Shown here: positions 49,901 to 60,300 of the stretch, piece after piece
How the letters are laid out: every line of letters begins with the position of its first letter
Position numbering within the stretch: the stretch's first letter is position 1
Origin: Sipunculus nudus
Lineage: Eukaryota; Annelida; Sipuncula; Golfingiida; Sipunculidae
DNA: 64,000 nucleotides
Direction: 5' to 3'
Assembly: GCA_026874595.1 (NCBI GenBank)
Contig: CM049307.1
Location: 4,425,579 to 4,489,578, forward strand
Made by a program: the position numbers and the translations under genes
Notes under the pieces: model-generated
Database searches by the model: none
The model's input: the letters and a program-made list of their open reading frames with translations, nothing else
Told to the model about the DNA's origin: nothing

Positions 49901-52900
49901 TTGGTGAGGCCATGGAGGAGAGCGCCACCTGTAGTGATGAAAGTAAACCACAGATACTCACATTGTTAACTTGACACACTGAAATAGATACAATATCACA
50001 CTGCAGCAGAACAGCATTCCAGGGAGTGCTTGAAATTTACTATATTCATCCAATTTTAAATTGAGAACAAACTAAACTAGAATACGGGTAGTCGACAAGC
50101 GACTATGTGTATCCGCCTAAATCAGAGTGGAACGGGTGAAGTGAGGCATGGATTAAGTGGCAAGGGGAAATAGAGTGAAGTGTTGCATATTAGCATGGAT
50201 GACTGCAGCCAAATTGTGTATGAAGGTTGCCCCCCCCCCCCCCCCCCTACCACAAAATCCAGAAAGCCGTCCAAGTTGTATAAATATGCAAAATTTAAGG
50301 CAGATAAGTCAAACCACTACATGTATATGAGTGATTTTAGCCCGTGGCAGACAATCAGATGGACGCTGAGCAAAAATGGTTGCAGGTGACGCCACCAGTT
50401 TTGCGTATGATAAAGAGCTATGTGAGAACTATACACATGCAAAACTTTGGCCCAATCGATCAAACGGTTCCCAAGATATGAGCTTGGATGTCTGCTGCAT
50501 AAACTAGAATGCAGGTGGCGCCACCTGTCATAAAATCAAGAAAGCTGTCGGGGATGTATAAACCTGCAAAATTTTAGCCAGATATGTCAAACCACTGCCG
50601 AGATATGAGTGATTTTATCCCATGGCAGACAAACAGACAGAAGCTGTGCAAAAATGGCTGCAGGTGGCGCCACCATGATAAAGAGCTATGTGAGATCTAT
50701 ACACATGCAAAATTTCGGCCCAATCGGTCAAACGGTTTCCGAGATATGAGCTTGGATGTCTGCAGCGTAAACGTGAATATAGGTGGCACCACCTGTCATA
50801 AAATCAGAAAAGCTATCCAGGATGTATAGGCATGCCAAATTTCAGGTGAATTAGTCAAGTCACTGCAGAGATATGAGTGATTTTAACCCAAGGCAGACAA
50901 ACAGATGGACACTGTGCAAACATGGTTGCAGGTGGCGCCACCATTTTTTGTGTATGTTATAAAGCTCTCCAAGGGCTACATTTGTGCAAAAAAATTTTCC
51001 TGATCAGTCAAACAGTTCCTGAGATATGAGCTTGGATGTCTGCAGCGTAAAAGTGAATGTAGGTGGCGCCACCTGTCACAAAATCAAAAAAGCTATCCAG
51101 GATGTATACGCATGCCAAATTTCAGGTGAATTAGTCAGTCACTGCAGAGATATGAGTGATTTTAACCCCAGGCAGACGAACAGATGGACACTGTGCAAAC
51201 ATGGTTGCAGGTGGTGCCACCACTTTTGTGTATGTTATAAAGCTCTCCAAGGGCTACATTTGTGCAAAAAAATTTTCCTGATCCGTCAAACGGTTCCCGA
51301 GATATGTTGGTTTATGTGTGGAAACAGACGCACAAACGGACGCAGAGCACATAGGAAAGGTCAGAGGTCAAAACAAAATCGGGGCGCAGCAGTTCACATG
51401 TGACCCGAACATAATCCCGGGTTTCGTAAAATTCTGCCCAGTGGTTACGGAGGAGTTCATTTTTTGTGTATGTTATAAAGCTCTCCAAGGGCTACATTTG
51501 TGCAAAAAAATTTTCCTGATCAGTCAAACAGTTCCTGAGATATGAGCTTGGATGTCTGCAGCGTAAAAGTGAATGTAGGTGGCGCCACCTGTCACAAAAT
51601 CAAAAAAGCTATCCAGGATGTATACGCATGCCAAATTTCAGGTGAATTAGTCAAGTCACTGCAGAGATATGAGTGATTTTAACCCCAGGCAGACGAACAG
51701 ATGGACACTGTGCAAACATGGTTGCAGGTGGTGCCACCACTTTTGTGTATGTTATAAAGCTCTCCAAGGGCTACATTTGTGCAAAAAAATTTTCCTGATC
51801 CGTCAAACGGTTCCCGAGATATGTTGGTTTATGTGTGGAAACAGACGCACAAACGGACGCAGAGCACAGAGGAAAGGTCAGAGGTCAAAACAAAATCGGG
51901 GCGCAGCAGTTCACATGTGACCCGAACATAATCCCGGGTTTCGTAAAATTCTGCCCAGTGGTTACGGAGGAGTTCTCCGGACACCTACGTGGCCGCGGCC
52001 GCGGCTGCGACGGCATGCAGCTGTAAACATAGTATCCGCAAAACTCTGTTTTGGCGGATACAACTAGAATACAGGTAGTGGACAAGCGACTACGTGTATC
52101 CGCCGAAATCAGAGTGGAACGGGTGAAGTGAGGCATGGATTGAGTGGCAAGGGAAAATAGAGCGAGGTGTGCTGCATATTAGCATGGATGTCTGCAGCCA
52201 AAATGTATATGTAGGTTGCGCCACCTACCACAATTCAGAAAGCTGTCGCATAAATGTAGGTGGCACCACCTGTCATAAAATCCAGAAAGCTGTCCAGGAT
52301 GTATAAACCTGCAAGATTTTAGGTAGTTATGTCAAACCACTACAGACATATGAGTAATTTTATCCCACAGCAGACAAACAGGCAGACGCTGTGCAAAAAT
52401 GGTTGCAGGATGCGTCACCAGTTTTGCATATGATAAAGAGCTATGTTGGAGATCTAAAAAACATGCATAATTTTGGCCCAATCGGTCAAACAGTTTCCGA
52501 GATATGAGCTTGGATGTCTGCAGCATAAACATAAACGTAGGTGGCGCTAACTGTCACAAAATCGAGAAAGCTATCCAGGATGTATAAACCAGAAAAATTT
52601 TAGGTGGATATGTCAAACCAATGCCGAGATACGAGTGATTTTATCCCACGGCAGACAAACAGACAGAGGCTGTGCAAAAATGGTTGCAGGTGGCGCCACC
52701 ATTTTTAGTGTATGTTATTAAGCTCTCCAAGGGCTACATTTGTATAAAATTTTTAGCCTGATCGGTCAAACGGTTCCAAAGATATGAGCTTGGATGTCTG
52801 CAGCGTAAACGTGAATGTAGGTGGCGCTACCTGTCACATAATCAAAAAAGCTATCCAGGATGTATATGCATGCCGAATTTTAGGTTGATAAGTCCAACCA

Positions 52901-55843
52901 ATGCAGAGATATGAGTGATTTTATCCCAAGGCAGATGAACAGATGGACGTAGTTAAAAAATGGTTGCAGGTGGCGCCACCATTTTTAGTGTATGTTATAA
53001 AGCTCTCCAAGGGCTACATTTGTGTAAAATTTTTAGCCTGATCGGTCAAACTGTTCCCGAGATATGTGGGTTTATGTGTGGAAACAGACACACAGTTGAC
53101 GCAGAGTGCAGAGGAAAGGTCAGAGGTCAAAACATAATCGGGGCGCAGCAGTTAACATGTGACCTGAACATAATCCCGGGTTTCGTAAAATTCCGCCCAG
53201 CGGTTACAGAGGAGTTCTCCGGACACCTTCACCGCGGCTGTTTTGGCGGATACAATAATACCAAAGCAAACTCCTCATACGCAACCAGTAGAATGATGCC
53301 ACACAGCAGGGCAGGCGACTAAATGAACCAGTAGAATGAAGCCACACAGTGGCCAGGTGACCTAATGAACCAGTAGAATGAAGCCACACAGCGGGGAAGG
53401 TGACCTAATGAACCAGTAGAATGAAGCCACACAGTGGGGCAGGTGACCTAATGAACCAGCAGAATAAAGCCACACAGCGAGGCAGGTGACCTAATGAACT
53501 AGTAGAATGAAGCCACACAGCGAGGCAGGTAACCTAATGTACCAGTAGAATGAAGCCACACAGCGAGGCAGGTAACCTAATGAACTAGTAGAATGAAGCC
53601 ACACAGTGGGGCAGGTGACCTAATGTACCAGTAGAATTAAGCCACACAGCAGGGCAGCTGACCCAATGAACTAGTAGAATGAAGCCACACAGTGGGGCAG
53701 GTGACCTAATGAACCAGTAGAATGAAGCCACACAGTGAGGCAGGTGACCTAATGAACCAGTAGAATGAAGCCACATAGTGGGGCAGGTGACCTAATGAAC
53801 CAGTAGAATGAAGCCACACAGCAGGGCAGGTGACCTAATGAACAAGTAGAATGAAGCCACACAGCGGGGAAGGTGACCTAATGAACCAGTAGAATGAAGC
53901 CACACAGCAGGGCAGGTGACCTTATGAACCAGTAGAATGAAGCCACACAGCGGGGCAGGTGACCTAATGAACCAGTAGAATGAAGCCACACAGTGGGGCA
54001 GGTGACCTGATGAACCAGTAGAATGAAGCCACACAGTGCAGCAGGTGACCTAATGAACCAGTAGAATGAAGCTACACAGTGGAGCAGTTTACCTAATGAA
54101 CCAGTAGAATGAAGCCACACAGTGGGGCAGGTGACCTAATGATCCAGTAGAATGAAGCCACACAGTGGCCAGGTGACCTAATGAACCAGCAGAATGAAGC
54201 CACACAGTGGGGAAGGTGACCTAATGAACCAGTAGAATGAAGCCACACAGTGGGGCAGGTGACCTAATGAACCAGTAGAATGAAACCACACAGCAGGGAA
54301 GGTGACCTAATGAACCAGTAGAATGAAGCCACACAGAGGCCAGGTGACCCTATGAACCAGTAGAATGAAGCCACATAGTGGGGCAGGTGACCTAATGAAC
54401 TAGTAGAACGAAGCCACACAGTAGGGCAGTTGACCTAATGAATGAGTAGAACAAAGCCACACATGAGGGCAGGTGACCTAATGAACCAGTAGAATGAAGC
54501 CACACAGTGGGGCAGGTGACCTTATGAACCCTTATAATGAAGCCACACAGCGGCCAGGTGACCTAATGAACCAGTAGAATGAAGCCACACAGCAGGGCAG
54601 GTGACCTAATGAACCAGTAGAATGAAGCCACACAGTGGGGCAGGTGACCTAATGAACCAGTAGAATGAAGCCACACAGTGACCAGGTTTCCTAATGAACC
54701 AGTAGAATGAAGCCACATAGTGGGGCAAGCAACCTAGTGAACCAGTAGAATGAAGCCACACAGTGGGGCAAGCGACCTAATGAACCAGTAGAATGAAGCC
54801 ACACAGTGGGGCAGGCAACCAAATTAACTAGTAGAATGAAGCCACACAGTGGGGCAGGTGACTTAATGAACCTGTGTAGAAAACACTAAAACATGACTCT
54901 GGGCTGTACCTGTCACAGGAGACACTAAAACATGACTCTGGGCTGTACCTGTTGTAGGAGACACTAAAAAAATGACTCTGGCCTTAACCTGTTGTAGGAG
55001 ACACTAAAACATGACTCTGGGCTGTACCTGTCGTAGGAGACACTAAAACATGACTCTGGGCTGTACCTGTTGTAGGAGACACTAAAAAAATGACTCTGGA
55101 CTGTACCTGTTGTAGGAGACACTAACATATGCCTCTGGCCTGTACCTGTTGTAGGAGACACTAAAACATGACTTTAGGCTGTTCCTGTCATAGGAGACAG
55201 TAAAAATATGCCTCTGGCCTGTACCTGTTGTAGGAGTCACTAAAACATGACTCTGGGCTATACCTGTCGTAGGAAACAGTAAAAATATGCCTCTGGCCTG
55301 TACCTGTTGTAGGAGACACTAAACATGACTCTGGCCTGTACCTGTCCTAGAAGACACTTAACATGACTCCGGGCTGTACCTGTTTAGGACACATAATACA
55401 TGACTCCGGGCTGTACCTGTCGTAGGAGACACTAAAACATGACTCTGGCCTTAACCTGTTGTAGGAGACACTAAAACATGACTCTGGGCTGTACCTGTTG
55501 TATAAGATACTAAAACATGACTCTGGCCTGTACCTGTTGTAGAAGACACTTAAACATGACTCTGGAATGTACCTGTTGTAGAAGACATTAAAACATGACT
55601 CTGGCCTGTACCTGTTGTAGAAGACACTTAAACATGACTCTGGAATGTACCTGTTGTAGAAGAAACTAAAACATGACTCTGGCCTGTACCTGTCGTAGGA
55701 TACTCTTGATATCCTCATCATTTGTCTTTCCTGTCAACTGTCCCAGAAGCAGCTCTGCAGGCATCCTCTGTGCTGCAAAGTTTGACACTGTGGCACCATC
55801 ATGGCCGTCAAACACTCCATACAAGTAAGTGTCTTCTTCAACT
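35579..55843 (-). CDS. TAB1: TAB1, TAK1-binding PP2C-like adaptor, 3' five exons (partial)
   Basis: Exons on the minus strand: 55843-55690, 49270-49184, 45251-45113, 39199-38971, 36566-35579 (stop TAA 35581-35579). Visible product is 531 residues; phases fit throughout. TAB1 is a PP2C-fold adaptor that binds and activates the kinase TAK1 (MAP3K7) in TGF-beta, IL-1 and innate immune signalling. Matching blocks include YLYGVFDGHDG (7-16), AAQRMPAELLLGQL, EISGGTTAVVALIYNNRLYV, RTLGDY, PVIPEPEI and LILMSDGLYKSLEAA, plus the TAK1-binding motif EPYVDFSEYF (420-429). Human TAB1 ends soon after that motif; here about 100 acidic, polar residues follow. Several PP2C metal-site residues lost in human TAB1 are kept. 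The N-terminal exon or exons were not found up to 64000. Confidence 0.94.
37276..38747. mobile_element. 1.5-kb DNA element with inverted repeats and TA duplication
   Basis: Left end CCGTTTTCCCCCGTGGATAA and right end (reverse complement) CCGTTTCTCCCCGTGGATAA are inverted repeats with two mismatches over 23 bases, each flanked by TA. TATAATACGCA motifs recur inside both arms. No transposase frame seen. It lies in a TAB1 intron. Confidence 0.72.
38971..39199 (-). CDS. TAB1: TAB1 exon
   Basis: Encodes SCRALLCKKDPEGVLRVSQL, then TVDHVLTNQDELHRL and EYTRTLGDYNLK. DHxxxNxDEL and RxLGD are PP2C-family blocks. Acceptor TTGTTACAG lies about 20 bases from a degenerate repeat end (39217-39250); donor GTATTC. 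Confidence 0.94.
39310..40994 (+). mobile_element. Composite repeat copy with internal ~146-base tandem repeats
   Basis: Palindrome end AACAAGGAACCCATGGGTCA at 39310; hairpin end at 40960-40994. The interior (39880-40330) carries three ~146-base units with GTCTGTAATTCAATA and GGAGCCC blocks. Confidence 0.83.
41040..41070. repeat. G-run
   Basis: GTGTGTGGGGGGGGGGG tract immediately after a composite-repeat end. The following 41070-43000 intron stretch holds nothing recognised. Confidence 0.8.
43090..44597 (+). mobile_element. Composite repeat copy, palindrome end not found
   Basis: 43110-43210 matches 58675-58750 of another copy, G-runs lie at 43290 and 43725, and the hairpin end is at 44562-44597. 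The left limit is uncertain. Confidence 0.75.
45113..45251 (-). CDS. TAB1: TAB1 exon
   Basis: Encodes GMTAYEAYHQFPDLYKKLES then EISGGTTAVVALIYNNRLYV. GTTA matches the PP2C GSTA motif better than human TAB1 does. Acceptor TTTCTGCAG, donor GTAAGT, ends in phase 1. Confidence 0.94.
45429..48541 (+). mobile_element. 3.1-kb composite repeat copy with GA microsatellite
   Basis: Starts ACAAGGGACCCATGGGTCAC, ends in the hairpin TAGCTCAGATAACTTATAG. Interior holds G-runs at 46270 and 47665 and a GAGA tract at 46810-46975. SLSLSL-type reading frames come from the microsatellite. Confidence 0.87.
46810..46975. repeat. GA microsatellite
   Basis: Interrupted GAGAGA/GAAAGA tract inside a composite repeat copy. 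Confidence 0.97.
48545..50070. other. TAB1 intron sequence around the 49184-49270 exon
   Basis: Apart from the exon, nothing recognisable; AT-rich and not obviously repeated within the window. Confidence 0.5.
49184..49270 (-). CDS. TAB1: TAB1 exon
   Basis: 29 codons AFISVERGYFDSVDDVLTEK through LQLHLPE, aligning with the human AFD...ESIDDALAEKASLQ helix region. Acceptor TTTCCTCAG, donor GTTGGT, phase 0 at both ends. Confidence 0.92.
50075..52062 (+). mobile_element. GGTGGCGCCACC tandem element 1
   Basis: Starts AACTAGAATACGGGTAGTCG with GTGTATCCGCC nearby and ends TTTTGGCGGATACA, so GTATCCGCC and GGCGGATAC form subterminal inverted repeats. The interior has ~260-base units with two GGTGGCGCCACC palindromes each. 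A 516-base internal duplication lies at 50943-51974. Confidence 0.87.
50943..51974. repeat. 516-base near-identical tandem duplication
   Basis: The block beginning ATTTTTTGTGTATGTTATAA at 50943 recurs at 51459 with very few differences, far fewer than between the ordinary ~260-base units. Confidence 0.9.
52063..53254 (+). mobile_element. GGTGGCGCCACC tandem element 2, head to tail with element 1
   Basis: Starts AACTAGAATACAGGTAGTGG exactly where element 1 ends and finishes TTTTGGCGGATACA at 53254. It has fewer units than element 1 and no 516-base duplication. Confidence 0.87.
53270..54880. repeat. ~41-base minisatellite, about 39 copies
   Basis: Units read AATGAAGCCACACAGTGGGG then CAGGTGACCTAATGAACCAG. 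It lies in a TAB1 intron, directly abuts the donor-junction array at 54885, and begins right after a repeat element ending at 53254. Apparent proteins here (WLHSTGSLGH repeats) are translations of the array. Confidence 0.95.
54885..55700 (-). repeat. Tandem array of TAB1 donor junction (~20 copies)
   Basis: About 39-base units. On the minus strand: TTTTAG, TGTCTCCTACAACAG, GTACAGGCCAGAGTCATG. The copy at 55690 is the real donor. CAG|GTACAG is kept in nearly all units; a few read GTTAAG or similar. Confidence 0.95.
55690..55843 (-). CDS. TAB1: TAB1 exon with PP2C DGH motif and amplified donor
   Basis: 51 codons VEEDTYLYGVFDGHDGATVS through DIKSILRQ. The DGH motif is intact. Acceptor TTAATTTCAG, donor GTACAG. 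About 20 tandem copies of the donor junction follow in the intron (54885-55690). Confidence 0.94.
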
Positions 55844-56199
55844 CTGAAATTAAACAAAATTTACTGTGGATGACCTGGAATATACAGCAGGTAAACATGC
55901 CGGTACATACAAGTATGTGTCACACGGTACTCCATGTGGTTCCAGGTTGTTTAAATATGATAGAGCATTTTGATGTAAATTAAATCTGACTGCGGAAGGA
56001 CACCCTGGTGCAAGTACACTCACGCCTAAAAAGTGAAACAACACCTTTTAACAGAAACAATATAATTAAAAGAAAAGATATGGCAAACGTTATACTCACA
56101 CTATCAGAGCAAAGTAAATACCATCACAGCTCTGGAGTAATTCCTATTAACTCACAGGAACAACTCAGGACACATAAAAGAGTCATATGACACACGTAA

Positions 56200-57050
56200 A
56201 CACAAAGTTCTCCTCTGGGTGACGACACAGACACTGCATTAACAACACAACACACGTACAAGGAAAGTCATTACGGCGCCCAGTATCGCTCCAGTGAATA
56301 TATTCAATACGCCGATAGTCAGTTCAATCTGTCCGGCCTATGGCACGTGCACAGGCGTACAGCTCCAATCTGCCAAACGATTAGCAGTCAGGCTTCCGCC
56401 CCGCGTGGTCGATCCCGTAAACCACCCTACCTTCAGGACTCAGTGGTCCTGATACAAACAGTCTTACACAATCCATAGATTTCAGGTCCTGACAGCATGA
56501 GTATTCCCTCATGGAATATCACTGACCTGTTGCCGGCCCGGTACGTAGGATCCGGCCCTCCACTGAGACATCTGAACCCGTGGAAAAAAATCTATTTTCC
56601 CGACGACTAAAAGCAGTTAATGGGCAACTTACACCCGCAACGAAGTCTGCACCAAGGTTTCTGTCGGCTAACACTTGTCGACTGCCAGTACTTTCCCAGT
56701 ACGCGACTCTGAGGAGACTTCGCCCCGCTACCTCGTCATGACATGAACAGCACCTGCCTGCACCCCCAGTTTTTTTAACAGACATCCCCCCGTTCCGCCC
56801 CTTTTGGGGTCTTATATAGTGATGCACCCGGTCAACCCCTGGCCTAGCCAATCAGCGCCAAGCTTACCCTCCAAACTACATTCCCGCCATTCCTAAACCC
56901 GGCGCACACCTGCCTACGACATGCAAAAGAACCTGAATTAAACCTGTTCTCTAAAATCGGCTTGTCACCGCTTTCTGGTGACATCACTAACCCAATTAAA
57001 AGAAAGTACACCGCATTGTCACCGTTCCCTGGTGACAGTATGACAAGTCA
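56200..57050 (-). other. GC-rich insertion with TATA and CCAAT motifs, LTR-like
   Basis: On the minus strand: two TGTCACC...GGTGACA palindromes (57017-57040 and 56965-56985), GCTGATTGGC (CCAAT box, about 56850), TATATAAGACC (about 56818), then GC-rich sequence with a 110-codon open frame of no known family (56519-56851). It could be a solo LTR or an alternative promoter or 5' end of TAB1. I see no LTR partner or coding region. Confidence 0.35.
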
Positions 57051-57414
57051 GCTTTCTTTTGTAGTTCAATTTTTTTAAATTTTTAAAAAAGTTAGGGTTG
57101 TAGTACAAACAAAGTTTTTCTATCAACTGTATAAAAAAATGCAGACATACATCTTATCAGTTTTACCATGGAAAATCCACTTTTGATCAGTTTCGCACAC
57201 TTGAGTATGTATGAAGGTAGTTAGGCCTTAATGCTCTCTGACCCCTACCTACTTACACCTATCAACTCTCATGACTAAAACGAACTACTACACCCAAGTT
57301 AAAAGTATACAGAAATGAAATCTATGTCTTAGGTTTTATCTAAATACAAGCAAGAAGTAGCATTCAGATACATGACTAAAAGATCTGAAAGACACCGACT
57401 GATGCAAGGCTAGC

Positions 57415-58453
57415 TTAACAAATGACCCATGGGTCATGATGCTCAGCTGACTGGCATGTTGACAATGTGTCCTTCCACAGCAAACAAATTAAGATAATGT
57501 CGGTGGCATCAGAGTTCATGCATATTAGCTGAAGTTCATCAGGACCCAAAGGCACATTAAATTTGATGACAATCCGTCCAGCTGTTCCTGAGGAATCTGG
57601 CAATTAGTGTGTATTTTGCATTATTTCTGGAGTGCTCAAACATGGCCTGTAACTCAGATAATATAGGTCACAGTGACCTCAATTCAGGTTTCTGAGGAGA
57701 ACTTTTGAGGAAATCTCAGGATGTCAAGTAAGAAGATTCTAGGTCAGTTGGTTATGATTTGTGCCCTGCTTTGGTATCAAATTTTCAATTATTCTGAGGG
57801 GTGGTTATATGCCCCATAGCTTGGAGAATATGGGTAATACTAATAGAGACCTAATTTCAGGTTTCAAAGAAGACTTTAAATGGACCTCCCTGGTTGTCAA
57901 AATAGAAGATTCTAGGTCAAATGGTCATGATTTGTGCCCTGCTTTGGTATCAAATTTTCAATTATTCTGAGGGGTGCTTATAAGCCCCATAGCTTGGAGA
58001 ATATGGGTAATAGAGACCTTATTTCAGGTTTCCAAGAAGACTTTCATTGACCTCCCTTGTTGTCAAAATAGAAGACTCTAAGTCAAATGGTTATGATTTG
58101 TGCCCTGCTTTGGTATCAAATTTTCAATTATTCTGAGGGGTGCTTATAGGATAAATAGCTTGGAGAATATGGGTAATAGAGACCTAATTTTAGATCCATG
58201 CAAAGAATCATGGTGATCAATGCATTAGTTGTTCAGATACTTGAGTTTTTATATCAAATTTTCCATTATTCAAGGGGGTATTTCATAGCCCAATAGCTCA
58301 AAGAATATGGGTAACTGATACCTAATTCCATGTTTCCAAGGAGACTTTTTATGGGCCTCCCTGCATGTTAAGATAGAAGATTCTAGGTCCAGTTGTTGAG
58401 ATTTGTGCCCTGTTAACAGATAACTGCATCTTTTAAGGTCTCAAAAATAGAGA
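57415..58453 (+). mobile_element. Repeat with palindrome end and ~170-base tandem interior
   Basis: Starts AAATGACCCATGGGTCATGA. Interior has about four units with ATTTGTGCCCTGCTTTGGTA, AATTATTCTGAGGGGTG and GGAGAATATGGGTAA. The same interior appears at 63880-64000. Confidence 0.85.
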
Positions 58454-60300
58454 AACAAGGGACCCATGGGTCACTGTGCTCAGCTGAAGTTGACCTTAAA
58501 GGTAAAAATCTAAAATAATATCAAATGGAGATCAAGTGTAAGAGGAAGAGGTAATAAAAGCCATGGTTGGTTTATATGATTGGTTTGTATTGATGACCAA
58601 GAAATTGTTGCAAATAATATTTTGTGACCTGACCATGCATGTGTTTCCTAATGTTGAAACTGAAGCATGTGAGCAGTTTGTGAACAAATGATCTGTACTA
58701 TTACCATGATCATTTGTTGGCTTTTTGGTTTACTGTTGACATTTCAGTAGGTTACACTTTTGTTCAATTGAATCTATTTTTTTGTATAATATATATTATT
58801 AAATGTATGTATTTTTTTATTAAATGTATACAGTTGAAATATAACTAATTAACAACATAAAACAGGGCAAACAAAGCCTGATCTCAAATTCTGCTGAGGC
58901 AGGAAAATAATGAACAAATGTTTGTATTAAATCCTCATTTTTTTATCACATCATTTTTTTTTAATTTAAGTTTATATTTCTATACATTTCCAATATCTGA
59001 ATATAAAAGTTGATTCATAATTCTCAATTGCATCATCATAAATCTCAATATTGTCAGATAACACCACATCATACATACAAATGTTTATTTATTTTTAACA
59101 CAAAAATATATCTTTTAAATCTGCAAAACAATAAATATCTAAAAATAATACTTTATTTAGATTTCACAATTTTTAATTGTGTCTTTATTTATCCATAATG
59201 TGCTTCATATTTTATAAATTTAAGCATACTGATGGGTTCAATTATATCTGTTAAAATCATTTAAAAGAAAATTAATTTCTTTAAAAATGCTACATTAACA
59301 CAACATGGCATCTTCTGGATTACACTTGAATAACTTTTTCAAGGAAAGTTTTTGTATATTGGAGTGGAAAGGCGTTACAATTAAGGAAATACAGTGAAAA
59401 CAATAACAATTACTGCATAACACTCGGTGGGTTGGGTTTGCGGGGGGGGGGGGGGGTGATATTAGAATAACTGTTCACCTGTCACAGCAGGGGGTCTCCC
59501 CCAGTGACTGTAACAAATCAGAAACCTTGAAGTGGGACCCTGCATCTGTAATCTGTAATAAAAGCAAATGACTACAGTAGAGCCTCAAGAAAAAAATCAA
59601 TAACTAGTTTAATTTTCAAGCTTTTATTTTCAAATTTCAAATTTAAACAAATTAAATATTTATGTTTACATGCTGTGAAAATTTAATCAGTGGTACTTAC
59701 AGGAAAAAAACGAGCCATGGTCAAAGTTGGGCTAAATTTAAGGTACTGATTTTATTTTTATGCTAATAACTTAAAAAATTTACAAAATTCAGATCTAATT
59801 TTGGGTAAACAATTAAATCTTAATTAAACATAGTTATATACTTGAGAAAATAGACTCTAGTTTCAAAATTTTTCATGTTAAGTGAGTAAATATTTTTCCT
59901 GATTTTTTACAAAGTCCATTATGTTCGGGCCCATAACTTAAAGAATTTATACTTAACAGGCTTAATTTCTGGCATGTACAGAGGAACTATATAGAGGAAT
60001 ATTTATGGTAAATATGAGGAAAAACAGAGGAGTGGTTTTTATATTAGGCAGTCCTGAAGTGTGAAAATAGGTTTTTAATAAAAAATTGAGGTGTTTTCTT
60101 AATTTCTCAAAGAAACAAAGTCGCAAAGACCAAGTTTTCGGCTTGGTAGGAAATCTTGGGGACATCTAACATTATGCTGAATTTTGGATTCCTAGGTCTT
60201 ACGGTTTCAAAACGTGCCACATTGACGGACGGACGGACGGACAGATGACGGACAATGGACCACGACTATAGCTCAGATGACTTATAGTCAGCTGAACTAA
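58454..60300 (+). mobile_element. Composite repeat copy, 1.85 kb
   Basis: Palindrome end AACAAGGGACCCATGGGTCA; G-run at 59440; hairpin end stops at 60300, where the next copy begins with no gap. Confidence 0.87.

Noticed and set aside
50180-53322. Several plus-strand frames of 60-125 residues
   Set aside because: They fall in the GGTGGCGCCACC repeat family, occur in many diverged copies, and have no splice signals or domains.
53204-54120. Minus-strand frames with WLHSTGSLGH/CVASFYWF repeats
   Set aside because: Produced by the 41-base array; several frames are open at once because the unit lacks stops in them.
53270-54880. Sixth junction-anchored array
   Set aside because: The unit contains CAGGTGACC on the plus strand, but TAB1 is on the minus strand and no exon edge matches the unit.
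54964-55721. Minus-strand frames with VSYNRYSPESCF repeats, possible repeat protein
   Set aside because: 39-base units happen to be a multiple of three. The frame is not the TAB1 frame, which hits a stop after VQARVMF.
56519-56851. 110-codon minus-strand frame as TAB1 N-terminus
   Set aside because: It lacks the expected WTDDLP-type TAB1 N-terminal block, and I could not splice it in phase to 55843. Kept only as part of the LTR-like or promoter-like region.
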